Shown in pieces: positions 60,649 to 64,000 of a DNA stretch of 64,000 nt (the first letter of the stretch is position 1; every line of letters begins with the position of its first letter). The position numbers and the translations under genes were made by a program. The notes under the pieces are model-generated. The model made no database searches and had not been told where the DNA came from. It saw only the letters and a program-made list of their open reading frames with translations. Origin of the DNA: Pseudomonas sp. S09G 359 (lineage in GTDB: Bacteria; Pseudomonadota; Gammaproteobacteria; Pseudomonadales; Pseudomonadaceae); NCBI RefSeq assembly GCF_002843605.1, contig NZ_CP025263.1:2819501-2883500 (forward strand), written 5' to 3'.

Positions 60649-60683
60649 AAATGTGGGAGGGGGCAAGCCCCCTCCCACATTTT
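60649..60683. repeat. Single tight REP hairpin, GTGGGAGGGGGC type
   Basis: AAATGTGGGAGGGGGC (60649-60664) and its exact complement (60667-60682) around two bases, between convergent genes. It is probably also a terminator. Confidence 0.85.
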
Positions 60684-60698
60684 GAGCAGTGATAGGCT

Positions 60699-61937
60699 CT
60701 AGCCTTTCGCCGGCCCGTTACCGATCTGCCACACAAACGGCGGCTCGGTCGCGTTGATCACCCAATCCCCCACAATCCGCGCCTTGTAGATCACCGGGTT
60801 GTGCGACGACACCGTGCGCGCGTTGCGCCAATGCCGGTCCAGGGCCTTGCCCTGGCGTACATCCGAAGCCCCCAGCGCGTTGAACAATTCGCTGGTAGCC
60901 CGCTGGATCAACTCCGACACCACCACCTGTGCCGTCGCCGATTCAATCTCGGCCGCCACATTGGCTTCGCGCTCGGCCGCGTCATCCCCAGCAAACCGCG
61001 CCAGGTACGCACGCTGTGCTGGCACTGCGGCTTTCAGCGCGCTGGCTTCGGCGGCATACACCAGCGCCGCCACTTCGCCCACCACCTGCTGCACCTGTGC
61101 GTCCTGGCTGACATGGGGCGCATTGCCATGGCTGTAGATGCGCTTGCGACTGCGCACCTGATGGGCCACATCGCGCAGCGCCGCACGCCCGATACCGGCC
61201 AGGCTGGCCAGCAGCACCAACTGGTAGAACGCCGTCTGGTATTTGAAGCGGGTGGCGAAGTCGATCACGTTTTCCGCCTCCACCACCGCATCGGTAAAGC
61301 GCGAGGTGCCGCTGCCGGTGGTGCGCTGGCCGAAACCGTCCCAGTCATCACTGTGCACCACGCCGGGCTGGCGCGCGCGGGTGGCAGCGATCACATCGCC
61401 ACCGGTGTCGCTGCGCTGGGCGTACACGTCGATCCAGTCGGCGAAAATGCTGCCGGTGCTGTAGAACTTTTCGCCATTGAGTGCCCAGTTGTCGCCGTTC
61501 GGGCTGACCTGGGTGACCACGTCGCCGATGGCCACATTGCCGATTTCGGTCCAGGCACAGCCGACGATATCGCCGTCTACAAAGCGTTTGAACCACAGGT
61601 CGCGGCCAGCGCTTGGTGGCGCGTTCAGGCGGTCCTCGGCAAACGCGAAGTGCCCGCGCAGGGCCTGGGGCACGTTGGAATCGGCTTCGGCCAGTTCGAT
61701 CAGCAATTCGAACAGCTGCGGCAGGGACGCGCCGCCGCCGCCATATTCCACCGGCACCCGCACCGCGCCGAAGCCGGCTTCCTTGAGCCACTGGATCGGC
61801 GCGTGGGGCAGGGTGCGGTTATGTTCACGCTCTACGGCACCCGCGGCGATGCGCTGGAAAATCGGGCGGAAACGCGCGGCCAAGGTGGGGTAGTCGACGC
61901 CGATGGACAGTGGGTTGATGACATGGTGTTCGGTCAT
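60699..61937 (-). CDS. Acyl-CoA-dehydrogenase-fold flavin monooxygenase (SfnC/MsuC/DszC-like)
   Basis: A 412-residue protein with the acyl-CoA dehydrogenase fold but used as a reduced-flavin monooxygenase in the organosulfur branch (DszC, MsuC, SfnC). Conserved stretches include AGFGAVRVPVEYGGGGASL, VGCAWTEIGN, WALNGEKFYSTGSIFADWIDV and a C-terminal ALDRHWRNARTVSSHNPVIYKARIVGDW, the latter typical of this branch. The ATG at 61937 lies after a sigma-54-type promoter; the open frame to 62006 crosses that promoter and is rejected. It is divergent from sfnG, with which it shares a control region. Confidence 0.87.
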   Translation of the reverse strand: MTEHHVINPLSIGVDYPTLAARFRPIFQRIAAGAVEREHNRTLPHAPIQWLKEAGFGAVRVPVEYGGGGASLPQLFELLIELAEADSNVPQALRGHFAFAEDRLNAPPSAGRDLWFKRFVDGDIVGCAWTEIGNVAIGDVVTQVSPNGDNWALNGEKFYSTGSIFADWIDVYAQRSDTGGDVIAATRARQPGVVHSDDWDGFGQRTTGSGTSRFTDAVVEAENVIDFATRFKYQTAFYQLVLLASLAGIGRAALRDVAHQVRSRKRIYSHGNAPHVSQDAQVQQVVGEVAALVYAAEASALKAAVPAQRAYLARFAGDDAAEREANVAAEIESATAQVVVSELIQRATSELFNALGASDVRQGKALDRHWRNARTVSSHNPVIYKARIVGDWVINATEPPFVWQIGNGPAKG

Positions 61938-61976
61938 GGGGATGGCTCCGGGGCAGTGGTCAATGCAAAAGGCAAT

Positions 61977-61993
61977 TGCACAGTCCGTGCCGG
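61977..61993 (-). promoter_or_regulatory. Sigma-54 promoter of the SfnC-like gene
   Basis: On the minus strand CCGGCACGGACTGTGCA (61993 to 61977) has GG and GC separated by exactly 10 bases and only two departures from the consensus. It predicts a start near 61966 and a 29-base leader. Confidence 0.7.
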
Positions 61994-62032
61994 GTGTCAG
62001 GGCCAATGTTTACAGGGGGTTGGGCGTACTTG

Positions 62033-62050
62033 CTGTTGCGCCAGCAACAG
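62033..62050. promoter_or_regulatory. Central palindrome, candidate shared enhancer site for the divergent sfn promoters
   Basis: CTGTTGC (62033-62039) and GCAACAG (62044-62050) are perfect 7-bp arms with GCCA between. It lies about 42 bases from one -24 element and about 100 bases from the other. An SfnR-type activator is the likely ligand; this is inferred. Confidence 0.6.
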
Positions 62051-62149
62051 TGAACCGACAAATCGGCGCAATCCTCAACAGGCCAATTTACCCCAGCCCT
62101 GCCGGGTTTTTCCGCTGCGGCGCCGCTGGGCTGGGCGTTTGCCCGGGGC

Positions 62150-62165
62150 TGGCACGCTTGCTGCT
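62150..62165 (+). promoter_or_regulatory. Sigma-54 promoter of sfnG
   Basis: TGGCACGCTTGCTGCT matches the -24 box TGGCACG exactly, with GC of the -12 box 10 bases after GG. It predicts a start near 62176 and a 30-base leader carrying GAGG. Known sfnG genes are sigma-54/SfnR-dependent. Confidence 0.82.
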
Positions 62166-62205
62166 CAACCCCTCGGTACATCCCTTTTGTACGAGGTACC
62201 GTTCG

Positions 62206-63291
62206 ATGAGTCAGCAAGCCGTGAAATTTGCCTATTGGGTGCCCAACGTCAGCGGTGGGCTGGTGGTCAGCAAGATCGAGCAGCGCACCCATTGGGGCAT
62301 CGACTACAACCGCAAACTGGCGCAACTGGCCGAAGCTGCCGGCTTCGAATACGGCCTGACGCAAATCCGTTTCACCGCCGGCTACGGCGCCGAGAACCAG
62401 CATGAGTCCGTGGCGTTCAGCCATGCGCTGCTGGCCGCGACCACCACCCTCAAAGTGATCGCCGCGATCCTGCCCGGCCCGTGGCAGCCGGCGTTGGCGG
62501 CCAAGCAATTGGCGACCATCGACCAGCTCACCAATGGCCGCATCGCGGTGAATATCGTCAGTGGCTGGTTCAAGGGTGAATTCCAGGCCATCGGCGAACA
62601 CTGGCTGGAACACGATGAGCGTTATCGCCGTTCCGAGGAATTTATCCGTGCCCTCAAAGGCATCTGGACTCAGGATGACTTCACCTTCAAAGGTGACTTC
62701 TATCGCTTCAACAATTACACCCTCAAGCCCAAGCCGCTGGGGCAGCCAGAAGTCTTCCAGGGCGGCAGCTCACGCGCCGCACGCGACATGGCCGCGCGCG
62801 TGTCGGACTGGTACTTCACCAACGGCAACACGCCCGAAGGCATCAAGGCCCAGGTCGATGACATTCGCGCCAAGGCCGCGGCGAATAACCACTCGGTCAA
62901 AGTCGGCGTCAACGCTTTTGTGATCGCCCGCGACACCGAAGAAGAAGCCCGTGCGGTGCTGGCAGAAATCATCGACAAGGCCGACCCGGAAGCGGTGAAC
63001 GCGTTTGGCGACGCCGCTAAACAGGCCGGCAAGGCCTCCCCCGAAGGCGAGGGCAACTGGGCCAAGTCCAGCTTTGAAGACCTGGTGCAGTACAACGACG
63101 GCTTCAAAACCAACCTGATCGGCACCCCGCAGCAGATCGCCGAGCGCATCGTCGCACTCAAGGCCGTGGGCGTGGACCTGGTGCTGGCGGGCTTCCTGCA
63201 CTTCCAGGAAGAAGTCGAATACTTCGGCAAACGTGTGTTGCCGCTGGTGCGCGAGCTGGAGGCCAAGGCAGGGATCAAGCAGGTGGCGTGA
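62206..63291 (+). CDS. sfnG: FMNH2-dependent dimethyl sulfone monooxygenase SfnG
   Basis: A 361-residue bacterial-luciferase-like monooxygenase (SsuD relative) that converts dimethyl sulfone to methanesulfinate with reduced FMN, for sulfur supply under sulfate limitation. Diagnostic stretches are KFAYWVPNVSGGLVVSKIEQ at the start, YGLTQIRFTAGYGAENQHESVAFSHALLA, INIVSGWFKGEF-like VNIVSGWFKGEFQAIGEHWLEH and VFQGGSSRAARDMAA. The ATG at 62206 lies 30 bases after the predicted sigma-54 transcription start. Partner reductase and SfnR are not in the window. Confidence 0.93.
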   Translation: MSQQAVKFAYWVPNVSGGLVVSKIEQRTHWGIDYNRKLAQLAEAAGFEYGLTQIRFTAGYGAENQHESVAFSHALLAATTTLKVIAAILPGPWQPALAAKQLATIDQLTNGRIAVNIVSGWFKGEFQAIGEHWLEHDERYRRSEEFIRALKGIWTQDDFTFKGDFYRFNNYTLKPKPLGQPEVFQGGSSRAARDMAARVSDWYFTNGNTPEGIKAQVDDIRAKAAANNHSVKVGVNAFVIARDTEEEARAVLAEIIDKADPEAVNAFGDAAKQAGKASPEGEGNWAKSSFEDLVQYNDGFKTNLIGTPQQIAERIVALKAVGVDLVLAGFLHFQEEVEYFGKRVLPLVRELEAKAGIKQVA

Positions 63292-63349
63292 GGGGCCGGC
63301 GGGCTCTTGTGGTTGTGGCTAGTGGGCTTGTTGTGCTAGTGGGCTTGTT

Positions 63350-63441
63350 GTGGCGAGCGGGCTTGCCCGCGTTGGGCTGCGCAGCGGCCCCAAAATCCTG
63401 GGAGCGCTGCGCACTCCAACGCGGGCAAGCCCGCTCGCCAC
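63350..63441. repeat. REP pair, GTGGCGAGCGGGCTTGCC type, with degenerate flanking heads
   Basis: Forward arm 63350-63391 and complementary arm to 63441. On the left, two degenerate heads (GTGGCTAGTGGGCTTGTT at about 63315 and GTGCTAGTGGGCTTGTT at about 63333) run in tandem, and on the right mirrored pieces (AAGCCCACTAGCCAC and GCCTCGCTAGCCAC) reach 63483, just into the next gene's stop. Confidence 0.85.
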
Positions 63442-63475
63442 ATAAGCCCACTAGCCACAACCACAAAAAGCCTCG

Positions 63476-63928
63476 CTAGCCACAGAGGGCTTTCTCCAGC
63501 CGCAGCGCGGAGGTGTGGTCTTCGTAGTAATCATCGACCCTGGCAAAGCGCCGGTAGCCGTTGCGTTCATACAGGCTGAGCGCAGCGGGGTTGTCGGTGC
63601 GCACTTCCAGGCGCAAGTGGCTGCAGGCGTGCTCCGCCGCGTAGGTTTCGATGCGCGCCAGCAACTGCGTGCCCACGCCCAGCCCTCGGGCGTGCTCGGC
63701 GATGGCGAGGGAATATAACCGCGCCAGTGAGTTGCCCTTGCGCAATAACACCAACCCATAGCCGAGCAATTGCCCGTCGCTTTGCGCCACCAGCAGTTGG
63801 CCGTGGGCGCGGCGGATCATCCAATGGAAGCTGCGCCGGGACAGGCGGTCGCCGCTGAAACATTGCTGCTCCAATGCGCATAAGGCCGGCACGTCGTCGG
63901 GTAATGCAACGCGAAAGAAAAGAGCCAT
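63476..63928 (-). CDS. GNAT family acetyltransferase (RimI-like)
   Basis: A 150-residue GNAT acetyltransferase close to the RimI branch. Motif A is LARLYSLAIAEHARGLGVGTQLLARIE, and HLRLEVRTDNPAALSLYERNGYRRF follows with the catalytic-site tyrosine. RimI-type enzymes acetylate protein N-termini, but specificity here is unknown. It is convergent with sfnG across a REP cluster whose degenerate edge touches its stop codon region. The last 72 bases of the window (63929-64000) hold no gene. Confidence 0.9.
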   Translation of the reverse strand: MALFFRVALPDDVPALCALEQQCFSGDRLSRRSFHWMIRRAHGQLLVAQSDGQLLGYGLVLLRKGNSLARLYSLAIAEHARGLGVGTQLLARIETYAAEHACSHLRLEVRTDNPAALSLYERNGYRRFARVDDYYEDHTSALRLEKALCG

Positions 63929-64000
63929 ATAACCGCCGTAAAAGTTGCGTAACGAAACGGGACTTCTCTACATGATCGTGCTTAATAGAAAAGGTCGAGT

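Overview
The window looks like a chromosomal segment of a Pseudomonas of the fluorescens group. The evidence is the high GC content, the very close protein resemblance to pseudomonad families (FapA-F, KguEKTD/PtxS, DpkA, SfnG, NAD-type GntZ 6-phosphogluconate dehydrogenase) and the typical GTGGGAGGGGGCTTGCCCCCGAT and GTGGCGAGCGGGCTTGCCCGCG REP elements scattered between genes. I saw no rRNA or tRNA gene, no insertion sequence, no prophage and no CRISPR array.

Layout. 0-5.7 kb: cobN followed by a ChlI-like AAA+ ATPase and a short VWA protein, a cobalt-chelatase cassette. 5.8-13.4 kb: a DUF1853 gene on the minus strand, then a tightly packed plus-strand run nadK, metallophosphatase, rhomboid protease, DUF1315, DUF2797 and pepN. 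13.4-17.8 kb: aldo/keto reductase, a frameshifted WYL/YafY regulator, an NTF2-like protein, a ZapE-type ATPase, a GNAT enzyme and a small secreted protein. 18.1-23.9 kb: cptA (phosphoethanolamine transferase), a small coiled-coil protein and the translationally coupled gnd-zwf-HAD operon. 24.5-30.8 kb: a sigma-54 enhancer-binding regulator and the complete fapABCDEF functional-amyloid operon, preceded by a -24/-12 promoter. 31-37.1 kb: an orphan FecR and a 1619-residue toxin-like protein with three internal repeats and a C-terminal M35-type metallopeptidase signature. 37.3-45 kb: dpkA, small proteins, a LysR/nitrilase divergent pair, a lipoprotein, an NCS2 purine permease and a chemoreceptor. 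45.1-50.2 kb: the 2-ketogluconate operon kguEKTD with ptxS and two perfect PtxS operators. 50.3-57.9 kb: a DUF1345 membrane protein whose 5' end and REP pair are tandemly duplicated, an RND efflux pump and adaptor, and a divergent RstAB-like two-component system. 57.9-64 kb: a DUF3455 / ECF sigma / anti-sigma group, a TauE/SafE exporter, and a divergent dimethyl-sulfone monooxygenase pair (sfnG and a DszC-like flavoenzyme) with facing sigma-54 promoters around a shared palindrome.

How the genes connect. KguEKTD delivers 6-phosphogluconate, which Gnd and Zwf in the same window also handle. The sigma-54 theme recurs: an enhancer-binding protein with intact GAFTGA motif lies just past the end of the fap operon, fapA has a sigma-54-type promoter with upstream repeats, and the sfn region has two more such promoters. 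The parts most worth a second look are the M35-type giant toxin, the divergent sfn control region, the fap upstream repeats, the frameshifted WYL regulator, the GIY-YIG-like reading of the DUF2797 protein and the 13-bp perfect hairpin at the chlI/VWA junction. All homology statements come from recognising protein sequences by eye; no search was run.
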